Source: Bacteroidaceae bacterium
Lineage (GTDB): Bacteria; Bacteroidota; Bacteroidia; Bacteroidales; Bacteroidaceae
DNA length: 64,000 nt
Assembly: GCA_017534535.1 (NCBI GenBank)
Contig: JAFXVZ010000032.1
Location: forward strand, 33,713 to 97,712
Direction of reading: 5' to 3'
Positions 18,001-26,675 of the stretch are shown piece by piece. Made by a program: the position numbers and the translations under genes. Positions within the stretch are counted from its first letter, which is position 1; each line of letters opens with the position of its first letter. Under the pieces are notes generated by a model. That model saw only the letters and a program-made list of their open reading frames with translations, was not told where the DNA came from and searched no databases.

Positions 18001-19464
18001 ATGCAGAATTATGAGTTTTCACTGGAGTTTAATCCAGACATTATCCAACATATCTATTCCTTGATTAAGGAAGACCCTGCTTACACACCCCGTTTCTTCA
18101 GAAGTGGGATGTTGCAAATGGAGCAGGCGTTGCAGTCCATTAACGATACTCGTGCCATGCGCATCGGTCCTGGTATATTGACGCAGGTCGGTGAGCTGTT
18201 TATAAAGCAGTTCCCTCACGATCGTGCTATCGTGGTGGCAGATACCAACACCTACCCCATTGCCGGCAAAACGGTTGAGGAGGCCCTGATGAAGGCAGGT
18301 ATCGTAGTGGAAGAACATCTGATATACGAGGGGCAGAACTTGCATGCCAACTTTGACACAATGGGTATTCTGCTTGACAGGCTGAAGCAGCTGCCTCAGG
18401 ATGTGATCCCTATTGCTGTGGGAGCTGGTACGGTAAATGACCTCACAAAGTTGGCTTCCCATTTGGCAGGTCGTCATTATATGGTAATACCAACTGCAGC
18501 ATCGAATGGTGGTTATACAGCATATGGAGCTGCTATCCGCATGAATGGCATCAAGCAGACCTTCCCTTGTCCTGGTCCACAGGCCGTACTTGCCGATACG
18601 GATATCATCATCCATGCGCCTACGGAACTAAACCAGAGTGGATATGCTGATTTGTTAGCGAAGATGACATCTGGTGCCGACTGGATTTTGGCAGACTGGA
18701 TGGGTATTGAGCATATCAATGAGAAGGCTTGGAAGATGAGCCAGAGCGGTTTCCACGAGACGATGATGTCAGTAGAACGAATCATGGCAGGTGAGCCTAT
18801 CGATGAACGTCATAACATCGAGAAGATGATGGAGGGCTTGTTGCTAAGTGGTTTGGCCATGCAGGTGACGAAGAGCGACTTACCTGCATCAGGTGCTGAG
18901 CATCAGTTGACAGGCATTTGGGAAATGGAGCGAGCCGTTAGTGGCAAGGATAAAATGCCTCACGGTAAGTTGTTGAGCATCGCCCTTCTGACAGTAACTG
19001 CTATCTATAACAAGCTTCTGACCTGCTCATTGGAGGAGGTTTTGGATGTAAATAGAATCGTAAAGGAATGGCCTTCTTTGGAGGTGTATGAACTTCAGGC
19101 CCATGAGGCATTGAGCAAGGTGGGCTTGCAAAAGTTGGGTATGCAGGTGGCTGTGTCTAACTATGTGACACCTGAGCAATTGAGCATTGAGTTGCAGCAG
19201 TTGAAAGAGTATTGGCCCGAGGTTAAAGACCGGCTGAACCAACAGGTTATGCCTGTAAGACAGTTGTATGATACCTTGAAGTTGGGTGGCATGCCTACCA
19301 AGCCTGGCGAGGCTGGCATCAGTTGGGAACATGTGTATCAAACAGTGAAATGTGTGCCTTACCTGAGCAAGCGATTCAATGTGTTGAGTCTGGTGGCAAG
19401 AACTGGATACCTGAATCCTTGGCTCGACGATTTGTTTAAGAAAACGAAAAAGTGGTTCGACTAA
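18001..19464 (+). CDS. sn-glycerol-1-phosphate dehydrogenase-like (AraM/EgsA family)
   Basis: A 487-residue cytoplasmic enzyme of the iron/zinc alcohol-dehydrogenase superfamily. GAGTVNDLTKLASHLAGR is the NAD(P)-binding loop and PTAASNGGYTA follows. Metal ligands are seen in SGYADLLAK (Asp), GAEHQLTG (His) and MPHGKLLS (His). Family members reduce dihydroxyacetone phosphate to sn-glycerol-1-phosphate, as in archaeal lipids and Bacillus AraM. It is longer than AraM, with about 45 extra N-terminal residues and a C-terminal helical extension. A secreted glycerophosphodiesterase follows after 15 bases, suggesting a shared glycerophosphate role. Confidence 0.85.
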   Translation: MQNYEFSLEFNPDIIQHIYSLIKEDPAYTPRFFRSGMLQMEQALQSINDTRAMRIGPGILTQVGELFIKQFPHDRAIVVADTNTYPIAGKTVEEALMKAGIVVEEHLIYEGQNLHANFDTMGILLDRLKQLPQDVIPIAVGAGTVNDLTKLASHLAGRHYMVIPTAASNGGYTAYGAAIRMNGIKQTFPCPGPQAVLADTDIIIHAPTELNQSGYADLLAKMTSGADWILADWMGIEHINEKAWKMSQSGFHETMMSVERIMAGEPIDERHNIEKMMEGLLLSGLAMQVTKSDLPASGAEHQLTGIWEMERAVSGKDKMPHGKLLSIALLTVTAIYNKLLTCSLEEVLDVNRIVKEWPSLEVYELQAHEALSKVGLQKLGMQVAVSNYVTPEQLSIELQQLKEYWPEVKDRLNQQVMPVRQLYDTLKLGGMPTKPGEAGISWEHVYQTVKCVPYLSKRFNVLSLVARTGYLNPWLDDLFKKTKKWFD

Positions 19465-19497
19465 TGAATAGAATGAATAATGAAAAAAGGGATAATT

Positions 19498-20274
19498 ATG
19501 AAGGAATCTGTTTATAAGCTTGGCTTTGTATTGGCATTACTGTTGGCAATGGCCAATGGTCAATGGTCGACACTCAACGCACAAAAGGTGATTTGTCATC
19601 GTGGCTTCTGGGACACCCCTGGATCTGCTCAAAACTCCATCGCTTCTTTGGTGAAAGCCGACTCCATAGGAGCATACGGCTCTGAGTTCGATGTATGGAT
19701 GACTGCTGATGGTGAGTTGGTGGTAAATCACGATAAGGTATTCAAGGGTGTGAATATGGAAACGGACAACTTTGAGAAGATAAGAACTGTCCGCTTGGAC
19801 AATGGCGAGAAGCTCCCCACTCTAGATGAGTATCTGGCTAAGGGCAAAGAACTGAAGACCAGGTTGATTTTGGAGATGAAATCGCTCTCCGACTTTAATC
19901 GTGAAGATGAGTGTGCAGCAAAGATTGTGCGTAAACTGAAGCATTATGGTGTATTGGAACGCACGGATATCATCGCATTCAGCATCAATGCTTGTTTGGC
20001 TTTCAAGAAACTGTTGCCTAATACCAAGATTTATTACCTAGACAACGACTATACACCCAAAAAACTGAAAACATTGGGTTTTGCCGGATTGGACTACGAG
20101 CAGAATGTGTTGAAAGACAATCCTGAATGGATAGTGGAAGCACACAAACTGGGGTTGGAAGTGAATGTCTGGACAGTAAATGACGTTGATGCCTTGCAGT
20201 TTTTCATCGATGAAGGCGTTGATTATATAACAACGAATAACCCTCTGAAGCTTCAACAACTTTTAGAGCACTAA
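19498..20274 (+). CDS. Secreted glycerophosphodiester phosphodiesterase
   Basis: About 258 residues, with a signal peptide whose C-region is encoded by heptamer repeats (AMANGQWSTLNAQ). The GDPD catalytic motif is clear: CHRGFWDTPGSAQNS (HRG), then EFDVWMTADGELVVNHD, and later LEMKS. It hydrolyses glycerophosphodiesters in the periplasm to glycerol-3-phosphate and an alcohol. An alternative ATG at 19480 (MKKGIIM) is equally close to the previous stop. Cotranscription with the G1P dehydrogenase is likely because of the short gap. The annotated substrate range is by family. Confidence 0.88.
   Translation: MKESVYKLGFVLALLLAMANGQWSTLNAQKVICHRGFWDTPGSAQNSIASLVKADSIGAYGSEFDVWMTADGELVVNHDKVFKGVNMETDNFEKIRTVRLDNGEKLPTLDEYLAKGKELKTRLILEMKSLSDFNREDECAAKIVRKLKHYGVLERTDIIAFSINACLAFKKLLPNTKIYYLDNDYTPKKLKTLGFAGLDYEQNVLKDNPEWIVEAHKLGLEVNVWTVNDVDALQFFIDEGVDYITTNNPLKLQQLLEH
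19547..19580 (+). repeat. Heptanucleotide (GTCAAYG) repeat in the GDPD signal peptide
   Basis: Four units of the coding-strand GTCAAYG family, partly diverged, encoding NGQWSTLNAQ at the signal peptide cleavage region. Confidence 0.75.
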
Positions 20275-20291
20275 TAATAATGAACAATACT

Positions 20292-20996
20292 ATGTTTAAG
20301 AGAATATTACTGAAACTGAGTGGCGAAAGCCTGATGGGTGCCAAGGGACATGGCATCGACGAAAACCGATTAGCTGAGTATGCCCAGCAAATCAAGGAAA
20401 TACACGATATGGGCGTGCAGATTGGCATTGTGATTGGTGGCGGTAACATCTTCCGTGGACTGAGTGGAGCCTCTAAGGGCTTCGATCGTGTTAAAGGCGA
20501 CCAAATGGGTATGTTAGCAACAGCTATCAACTCTTTGGCTTTGAGTAGTGCACTGACTGCTATTGGTGTGAAGACCCGTGTACTGACAGCTATCCGCATG
20601 GAGCCTATTGGCGAGTTCTATACCAAGTGGCGTGCCATCGAATGCATGGAAGCTGGTGAGGTGTGTGTGTTTGCTTGTGGCACTGGCTCTCCTTACTTTA
20701 CTACCGATACAGGTTCCAGCTTGCGAGGCATTGAAATCGAGGCAGATGTGATGTTCAAGGGTACTCGTGTAGATGGTGTATATACCGCTGACCCAGAGAA
20801 GGATCCTACAGCTACGAAGTTCGACGATATCTCATACGATGAGGTGTTGGCTCGTGGTCTCAAGGTGATGGACCTCTCTGCCATCTGTATGTGTAAGGAC
20901 AATGGTCTGCCCATCGTGGTGTTCAACATGGACGTGGTGGGTAACCTCAAGAAGGTAATCAATGGTGAAGGCATTGGAACCTTAGTTCACCCCTAA
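20292..20996 (+). CDS. pyrH: Uridylate kinase (UMP kinase)
   Basis: About 234 residues of the amino-acid-kinase fold. FKRILLKLSGESLMG is the N-terminal nucleotide-binding motif. IGIVIGGGNIFRG, the DQMGMLATAINSLAL segment and TTDTGSSLRGIEIEADV follow in the family order. It phosphorylates UMP to UDP in pyrimidine synthesis. ATG 20292 gives the family-length start; ATG 20280 adds four residues and is possible. It forms a typical pyrH-frr-rsgA cluster. The gene begins 17 bases (or 5) after the GDPD stop, so read-through from the upstream operon is likely. Confidence 0.95.
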   Translation: MFKRILLKLSGESLMGAKGHGIDENRLAEYAQQIKEIHDMGVQIGIVIGGGNIFRGLSGASKGFDRVKGDQMGMLATAINSLALSSALTAIGVKTRVLTAIRMEPIGEFYTKWRAIECMEAGEVCVFACGTGSPYFTTDTGSSLRGIEIEADVMFKGTRVDGVYTADPEKDPTATKFDDISYDEVLARGLKVMDLSAICMCKDNGLPIVVFNMDVVGNLKKVINGEGIGTLVHP

Positions 20997-21028
20997 CTTA
21001 AAAACTTAAAAACTTAAGAACTTAAAAG
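20995..21028 (+). repeat. Short A/T tandem repeat between pyrH and frr
   Basis: Four copies of an 8-10 base unit (ACTTAAAAA, one variant). No function is evident. Confidence 0.6.
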
Positions 21029-21037
21029 CTAATAAAT

Positions 21038-21598
21038 ATGAAAGACGTAAAGACTGTAGTGGCTGAGGCTCAGGAAGCAATGGGCATGGCCGTAGAATAT
21101 TTGGAAGACGCACTGGCTCATATCCGTGCCGGCAAAGCCGATGTTCGCCTGTTGGATGGCATCAAGGTCAACTCATACGGATCTATGCAACCCATCCAGA
21201 ATTGCGCTTCAGTGACAACACCCGATGCACGTAGCATCGCCATCAAGCCTTGGGACAAGAATATGTTCCGTGTAATTGAGAAAGCTATCATCGACTCTAA
21301 TCTAGGTATCATGCCTGAAAATAACGGTGAGGTAATTCGCCTTGGCATCCCTCCTTTGACAGAAGAACGTCGTATTCAGCTCACCAAGCAGTGCAAAGGC
21401 GAGGCTGAGAATGCCAAGATGAGTATCCGCAATGCTCGTCGTGACGGTATCGATGACCTGAAGAAATCTGTAAAGGAAGGTCTGTCTGAAGACTTCCAAA
21501 AGGATGGAGAAGAAGAACTGAAGAAGTTGCACGATAAGTTCATCAAGCAGGTGGACGAAGTGCTGGCAGCGAAGAACAAAGAGATTATGACGGTATAA
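21038..21598 (+). CDS. frr: Ribosome recycling factor
   Basis: 186 residues, standard length. It binds the post-termination ribosome and, with EF-G, splits it. The conserved pattern is visible throughout: ALAHIRAGKADVRLLDGIKV near the start, then IQNCASVTTPDARSIAIKPW, then NLGIMPENNGEVIRLGIPPL and TEERRIQLTKQCKGEAENAK. The two-domain helical layout ends with KQVDEVLAAKNKEIM. It follows pyrH with a 41-base gap holding A/T repeats. Confidence 0.97.
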   Translation: MKDVKTVVAEAQEAMGMAVEYLEDALAHIRAGKADVRLLDGIKVNSYGSMQPIQNCASVTTPDARSIAIKPWDKNMFRVIEKAIIDSNLGIMPENNGEVIRLGIPPLTEERRIQLTKQCKGEAENAKMSIRNARRDGIDDLKKSVKEGLSEDFQKDGEEELKKLHDKFIKQVDEVLAAKNKEIMTV

Positions 21599-21601
21599 AC
21601 T

Positions 21602-22540
21602 TTGCGAGGACTCGTCATTAAAAATACAGGAAGCTGGTACCTCGTTAAGACCGACGAGGGACCAGTTGTGGAGTGCAAAATCAAAGGCAACTTCCGACTC
21701 AAGGGCATCCGCAGCACCAATCCAGTTGCTGTGGGTGATTGGGTGCGTATTATCCGTAACCCAGAGGGCACAGCGATGATATCTGAGATAGAAGACCGCA
21801 GGAACTACATCATACGCAAGGCCTCGAACCTTTCAAAGCAGAGCCACATCATTGCTGCTAATCTCGACCAGGCTTTTCTCTTGGTAACGGTGAGCCATCC
21901 AGAAACCAACACCATTTTTATAGATAGGTTTTTAGCCACCGCCGAGGCTTATCGAGTACCTGTGTGTCTGATTATCAACAAAACCGACCTCTACAACGAA
22001 GATGAGACTCGGTATATGCTCGCCCTCATCAACTTATATACTACCATCGGCTACAACTGTTATCCTATGTCTATTAAGACTGGCGAAGGAACAGATGCTG
22101 TGAAAGAAAGACTGCAAGGCAAGGTGACATTACTTTCTGGTAACTCAGGTGTAGGCAAGTCGTCTTTGATTAATCTCTTACTCCCTGATTTGGATTTCAA
22201 GGCAAAGACTGCAGAGATATCTGCTGCTCACCTCAAGGGTATGCATACTACTACTTTTAGTGAGATGTACGAGCTCCCCGAAGGTGGCTATATCGTTGAT
22301 ACTCCTGGTATCAAGGGTTTCGGCACCTTCGATATGGAGGTAGAGGAGATAGGTCATTATTTTCCAGAAATATTCCACACTTCTGCCAATTGCAAGTATG
22401 GCAACTGTACCCATACCCACGAGCCAGGCTGTGCAGTCCGTGAAGCCGTAGTGCAACACCTAATCAGTCAAAGTCGCTATGCCAGCTACCTAAGTATGCT
22501 GGACGATAAAGACGAGAAAAAATATCGCGAAGCATACTAA
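21602..22540 (+). CDS. rsgA: Ribosome small-subunit biogenesis GTPase RsgA (TTG start)
   Basis: A 312-residue circularly permuted GTPase. The order is OB-fold, then G4 (IINKTDLY), then G1 ([13 protein letters not shown]), then G3 (VDTPGIKGF), then the C-terminal zinc motif [15 protein letters not shown]. It assists late 30S maturation. The start must be TTG at 21602, because the frr stop codon is in the same reading frame just upstream and the translation from that TTG opens with family-like [10 protein letters not shown]. The 3-bp gap to frr implies translational coupling. Confidence 0.93.
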   Translation: MRGLVIKNTGSWYLVKTDEGPVVECKIKGNFRLKGIRSTNPVAVGDWVRIIRNPEGTAMISEIEDRRNYIIRKASNLSKQSHIIAANLDQAFLLVTVSHPETNTIFIDRFLATAEAYRVPVCLIINKTDLYNEDETRYMLALINLYTTIGYNCYPMSIKTGEGTDAVKERLQGKVTLLSGNSGVGKSSLINLLLPDLDFKAKTAEISAAHLKGMHTTTFSEMYELPEGGYIVDTPGIKGFGTFDMEVEEIGHYFPEIFHTSANCKYGNCTHTHEPGCAVREAVVQHLISQSRYASYLSMLDDKDEKKYREAY

Positions 22541-22786
22541 TTTTTGTTTACAGATATTGTCTATCAACTGGAAAACGGAGAAATCATCTACGTGCCAGAA
22601 TAGCTGTCGCAACGTTTTCTATAGGCGATGCAAAAGCTTGTTATGGGTGGTCGGAATATCTTCTACAAAGAGTTGGGAAGCCTCCCATGAGTTGCCGGAA
22701 TATCTCCTTTACCCCCATAACAGATACTGGAATGGATGATAGAAAATACCAGGAAGACTTATAGTAAAGCCTCCGATTCAACAAGA
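22541..22786. other. Gene-free stretch between convergent rsgA and smr
   Basis: About 250 bases. It holds an inverted structure (TTATGGG at 22641-22647 and CCCATAA at 22714-22720) and two copies of CGGAATATCT. It is related in part to 44600-44655. Confidence 0.55.
22641..22720. repeat. Dispersed intergenic repeat, family 2, copy 1
   Basis: It contains TCGGAATATCT (22651-22661) and CCGGAATATCT (22695-22705) around a GGGAAGCCTCCC hairpin. The repeat is bracketed by TTATGGG/CCCATAA. It shares GTCGGAATAT and a GGGAANGC(N)TTCCC-like hairpin with the 44.6-kb region. Confidence 0.5.
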
Positions 22787-23926
22787 TTAATGTATCGTGA
22801 CCTGCGTTGCCCCGAATCCATATTCCTGGAAACTGGCATCCTGCCATTTGCAACGAGGATATTTGCGCTTGAGCTCATCAAGAATGGCCTTACGCAAAAC
22901 TCCTTCACCCTTGCCATGAATGAACACAATGCGCTTACCATGCTGATTTTTATATTGCTCCATCACTTCCACAAACTTCTTGAGTTGGTATTGCAACATA
23001 TCGGCATTGCTCAAGCCGTGGGTATTGTCTAATAGCTCATTTATATGCAAATCAACTTCCAAAATCGCATTACGGTCATCTTTCTTTTGCACAGGCTTAC
23101 GGGCTGGCTGCACGTCTCTTTTCTGTATCAAGGCATTCTTCACTTCCTCGGCACTCACGTACAACTGCTTGGCAGGCTGGTCGTTTCGCACAATATCGTA
23201 TAGCAAGGCTGGCTCTTCAAAGAAATCATTGTCCTGGAAGGTATGCAACTTGTAGAATTTCACGACATCTATACGCAACTCTACACTTATGGCAGGCTTT
23301 AAGGCATAAGGTTTATTCTCTTTAAAGGCAATGCATTGAACTACCACACGTTCCAAGTCATTAAGCTGAGACTTTTCAAACTCTTCCAAGAATAGTTTGA
23401 TATTGGGCTCAATCATACCTTGTGAACGCACTTGGCACGATTGGTTTTCCAAATTACAATAGGTGTAGTAGAGATAGTAGTTGCTGTCGTTTACCAGATA
23501 GGTTTCGAAAGATGTACTGCTGACCTGCTTGATGTCAACAGGAACGTAGGCGAGATAGACATTCAACACATCTCCACCTTTGATTTCGGGTTGACCATTG
23601 ACCATTGACCGTTGACCGTTATTATACTCCCCCGGCCTAAAAGCCACCCCTTCTATTTTAGAGTGGGAGCTTTGAGAAGAACTCTTTCCCCGATACGGAG
23701 CAGCAACATCAGACTTGCCTCGAGGAGGATCCTCCACCTTCTTCTGTTTCTGCTGGGGTGTAGGAATATTGTAATCATCCGTTTCTATCACCACCAGCTC
23801 TTTTATTTGCATAGGAATCTCAAAACCATCAGCATCTTCTACCAATGCGATGTCTTTACCTTGAAAGCCTACTACCTTACCCCCTCCCACTTCTGAGAGA
23901 AAGCGCACCTTATCACCTATCTTCAT
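22787..23926 (-). CDS. DUF2027-Smr domain protein
   Basis: 379 residues, cytoplasmic. The N-terminal part opens [20 protein letters not shown], the DUF2027 start. A mid-region encodes dimer and EF-hand-like strands. The last 90 residues are a Smr domain ([10 protein letters not shown], then [14 protein letters not shown], ending ATQVTIH), which in other proteins is an endonuclease/RNA-binding fold. A heptamer-repeat linker lies at about residues 102-112 ([11 protein letters not shown]). It is not MutS2: no ATPase core is present. It closes the nucleobase operon on the minus strand, after a stem-loop at 23952-23974. Its function in Bacteroidales is unknown. Confidence 0.82.
   Translation of the reverse strand: MKIGDKVRFLSEVGGGKVVGFQGKDIALVEDADGFEIPMQIKELVVIETDDYNIPTPQQKQKKVEDPPRGKSDVAAPYRGKSSSQSSHSKIEGVAFRPGEYNNGQRSMVNGQPEIKGGDVLNVYLAYVPVDIKQVSSTSFETYLVNDSNYYLYYTYCNLENQSCQVRSQGMIEPNIKLFLEEFEKSQLNDLERVVVQCIAFKENKPYALKPAISVELRIDVVKFYKLHTFQDNDFFEEPALLYDIVRNDQPAKQLYVSAEEVKNALIQKRDVQPARKPVQKKDDRNAILEVDLHINELLDNTHGLSNADMLQYQLKKFVEVMEQYKNQHGKRIVFIHGKGEGVLRKAILDELKRKYPRCKWQDASFQEYGFGATQVTIH
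23590..23620 (-). repeat. Heptanucleotide (GTCAAYG) repeat array in the smr gene
   Basis: About four coding-strand GTCAAYG units, encoding [10 protein letters not shown] in the linker between the DUF2027 and downstream domains. Confidence 0.85.
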
Positions 23927-23951
23927 TTTTGTTTGTCTATTAATAATATAA

Positions 23952-23974
23952 GAGGTGCCCCTTGAAGGCACCTC
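23952..23974 (-). terminator. Stem-loop between TIM-barrel-like gene and smr
   Basis: A perfect 8-bp stem GAGGTGCC/GGCACCTC with a 7-base loop. On the minus strand it lies after the upstream gene stop and is followed by TCTTATATTATT, so it could terminate or attenuate before smr. Confidence 0.55.
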
Positions 23975-23983
23975 CTTTATACA

Positions 23984-25858
23984 TTACTCATACTTGAATG
24001 CCATATAAGAGTGAGGCTTCACCATCATGGCGAACTTACTCATTGGCTTACGCGTATACTTAATCAAAATATCCTCCTGGTTAGCATTTACCACAGTGCC
24101 ATCTTCGAGGTTAGTGAACTTCTTGAACTTGGTATCACCAACAAGCTTGATATCTACTGGTTCATCATTGAAGTTCTCAACGATCAGTGTCTTGTTGTCA
24201 TACATGAACAAACTCACCTTTGCAGGGCCTTCCATGTAGAAATCCATATCCTGACTCATGATGCGACGAATCTCATTCAGCACTGGTTCTGGATAGTCAT
24301 ACAGGTTACCCTTATCATCTGGAACAGTCAGCACATAGAGATATGCACCTGAATACAATGCCTTATGCAGAATAGGGAAGCCAGACACGCCACCTGTCAA
24401 TGGGCGACCTGCACTGATTACCTCCCAGCTATCGTTGGTCTGATACAGTACCTGAGGGATGATAAACTCACGACTGCTCTTGCCAAAACGGCCAAAGTCG
24501 TTCACAATAGCCTTGAGGTCAGAACAACGCAACTCAGCCACCTCGGCAATCTTCTCAGGAATAGCCTTCAGCAAACCACTGGTGATAATCACATCGTGCC
24601 CACTCTGTAGCTGTTTCTTGATCTTGGTCATGATGTCAGGATCGCCAGCTGCCTGCTCAGTCAAGAGCACGATATTCTGATCAGTAGCGAAAGAAGGATA
24701 CATATCCATCGGCAGACCCATCATACCCAAGTAGTTCTGCAGGAAGTCTTCGCCCAACACATGGAAAGGTTTGTAAGACTTGATACCGATAGGATTACCC
24801 AACTTGCCACACAGCTCATCTGCCTTGCGTAATACCACATCAGCGATGCGAGCCATCGTAGAAGGAGTAACTGTTTTGCCATTGTTTTGGAATGGCGCAC
24901 GCATCTGATCGTAGTCCCAGCTGGTACCTGTACCTTGCCAAGGACCACGGAACTCATCCCTCAGATTCACACCAATCAACTGGTTGTAAGCGAATAGCAT
25001 CACGTCACGACCCTTGGCAATAGCTGTCAGGTGCAACTGCTCAGCATAGCGGTCCATGCTCATGTTGATGCCACCTGAGTCAACCCATCCACCACCGTTA
25101 TAGCCAGGACGTAGGTTTTCAAAGTAACGCATGATGTTATAGCTGAGGTAATTCTGCAAGTGTTGGTCGCCTGCTGGGTCACGTGTCTCAGTACCAGTCC
25201 ACACACCATCGAAGATTGTTGGACCATCTTGAAGGTTGAAACCTAAGCCTGCAAAGTGGTCATACCAGTTAGGGTATTTAATGATGACCTTCACTTTAGG
25301 ATTCACTGCCTTTGCAGGGCCTACCACCAAGTTACGGCCAGCTTCGTTCATCAGCTTCAGACGATATTCAGTCCAAGTCATATTACCTTTCGCGGCAATC
25401 TCTACAGGACTCTTGCAACTAGTGAAGAAAAAGTCGTCGAGCAGGAACTCATCGAAATGCTTTGCCGTATGCTCAGCTATCTCCTGCACTTTCTTCCTAT
25501 GCTCGGGGTCAGAGTAGCAGAATGTCTCAAATTCATTGCTCTCATCAATGGTGTAAGTAATACCACCAGCCACTTCTATACCCTGCTTAAGGAAGAAGTT
25601 CTTTGCTTTCTCAAGGGTAGCATCATCTACTATCAACAGGTCGCGATGTGTCTCCAGATAAATTTTATCCACATCCAGCTGATCAGAGATAGTCTTCCAA
25701 GTGGACTCCAGCCACTGTGTGTCCTTCATCTTATCCACTTCATACGCACGAACATACACTGAAACCTTGAAGTTTCTGTGCTTTGCCTCTGCATAGCCCA
25801 CCATTATAAAACAAGCCAAGAGACAAAAACAAACTTTTAAAAACAAACCTTTTTTCAT
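23984..25858 (-). CDS. Secreted protein, probable TIM-barrel glycosidase-like, unknown function
   Basis: A 624-residue exported protein with signal peptide (MKKGLFLKVCFCLLACFIMVGYAEA). Its N-terminal half alternates strands and helices in TIM-barrel style, with conserved-looking acidic and aromatic residues (HFDEFLLDDFFF, IIKYPNWYDHFAGLG, GVWTGTETRDPAG). The C-terminal region is beta-rich (SLFMYDNKTLIVENFNDEPV). This arrangement recalls glycoside hydrolases with a C-terminal beta-sandwich, but I cannot place it in a family. It lies in one minus-strand run with two nucleobase permeases and a Tsx-like protein, which is suggestive but not explained. The start at 25858 opens the signal peptide. 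Confidence 0.6.
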   Translation of the reverse strand: MKKGLFLKVCFCLLACFIMVGYAEAKHRNFKVSVYVRAYEVDKMKDTQWLESTWKTISDQLDVDKIYLETHRDLLIVDDATLEKAKNFFLKQGIEVAGGITYTIDESNEFETFCYSDPEHRKKVQEIAEHTAKHFDEFLLDDFFFTSCKSPVEIAAKGNMTWTEYRLKLMNEAGRNLVVGPAKAVNPKVKVIIKYPNWYDHFAGLGFNLQDGPTIFDGVWTGTETRDPAGDQHLQNYLSYNIMRYFENLRPGYNGGGWVDSGGINMSMDRYAEQLHLTAIAKGRDVMLFAYNQLIGVNLRDEFRGPWQGTGTSWDYDQMRAPFQNNGKTVTPSTMARIADVVLRKADELCGKLGNPIGIKSYKPFHVLGEDFLQNYLGMMGLPMDMYPSFATDQNIVLLTEQAAGDPDIMTKIKKQLQSGHDVIITSGLLKAIPEKIAEVAELRCSDLKAIVNDFGRFGKSSREFIIPQVLYQTNDSWEVISAGRPLTGGVSGFPILHKALYSGAYLYVLTVPDDKGNLYDYPEPVLNEIRRIMSQDMDFYMEGPAKVSLFMYDNKTLIVENFNDEPVDIKLVGDTKFKKFTNLEDGTVVNANQEDILIKYTRKPMSKFAMMVKPHSYMAFKYE

Positions 25859-25892
25859 AATGATAACCACTTATTTGTATACTTCGTTTTAA

Positions 25893-26636
25893 TTAAAATG
25901 TCCATTTTGCAGCAAGGGAAGGAATGAGATAGAACTTATCATTCTCTCCCTTATTGTTGAATACGAAGTTATTGCTAAACTCCAACTCAGTACCCAAACT
26001 CAAGTTGACGCCATCCATACCCTTCAAGGTGTTGAGGTTCACCCAGAACTGAGGTTGGCTCAGCATGATAAACTTACCCTTTACCTCTTTGTCGTACCAC
26101 ACATCCAGAAAACCTGAGAAAGTGAGCAGACCTTGTGAAAAGTTGACTCCCCAAACCATCGTACCCTGGAAGCTGGAGTAAGCATCTCTGCCAAAGCCAT
26201 TGAAATACTGTTTGTAGAGAGCTGACAAGGAGAAATTACGTTGGCCATCAGCACTCACCCAATTCCAAGATGGACCAAACAACAAGGCATGCTGGAAGCG
26301 ATTACCTATAGCAGTATGCTCAATAGTGGTGGCACCACCATTATACTCTATATGAGCTGCCCATTGCTTATGGATAGTAAACTTACGGGTTATCTCCCAA
26401 TAAACACCAGCTGCACCATCAGTGTAGTAGTTGATATCGGAGAAGAAGAAGGTAGAGCCCCATTTATCAGGTTTAAACATCTCAATGGTTGAGGTGATAT
26501 TAGGACGTCCAGACAAGTCACCATACAACGTATGGCCGAGGTCATACAAAAGCTGTATATTCTGACCGTTAACCTTTGACCATTGACCATTGACCGTTAA
26601 CAAGCCTATAGCTAAACATAATAACCACTTTTTCAT
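25893..26636 (-). CDS. DUF5020 outer-membrane protein (Tsx-like nucleoside channel)
   Basis: About 247 residues with a signal peptide whose tail is encoded by heptamer repeats (VNGQWSKVNGQ). The mature part is a beta-strand-rich chain with alternating aromatics and a terminal Phe (SLAAKWTF), as expected for an outer-membrane barrel. The pattern (YDLGHTLYGD near the start) resembles DUF5020, a group related to the Tsx nucleoside porins. Immediately upstream are two nucleobase permeases, supporting a role in importing nucleosides or bases across the outer membrane. An ATG three codons upstream (26645) is an alternative start. Confidence 0.75.
   Translation of the reverse strand: MKKWLLCLAIGLLTVNGQWSKVNGQNIQLLYDLGHTLYGDLSGRPNITSTIEMFKPDKWGSTFFFSDINYYTDGAAGVYWEITRKFTIHKQWAAHIEYNGGATTIEHTAIGNRFQHALLFGPSWNWVSADGQRNFSLSALYKQYFNGFGRDAYSSFQGTMVWGVNFSQGLLTFSGFLDVWYDKEVKGKFIMLSQPQFWVNLNTLKGMDGVNLSLGTELEFSNNFVFNNKGENDKFYLIPSLAAKWTF
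26562..26599 (-). repeat. Heptanucleotide (GTCAAYG) repeat array in the DUF5020 signal peptide
   Basis: Coding-strand units, partly diverged, encoding VNGQWSKVNGQ at the signal peptide cleavage region. Confidence 0.8.
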
Positions 26637-26675
26637 ATCATTCATTATTTATTGTTCATTATTCATTGATTATTT

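Noticed and set aside
22787-23926. MutS2 annotation for the Smr-domain protein
   Set aside because: No MutS core or ATPase motif is present; only the Smr domain is shared.
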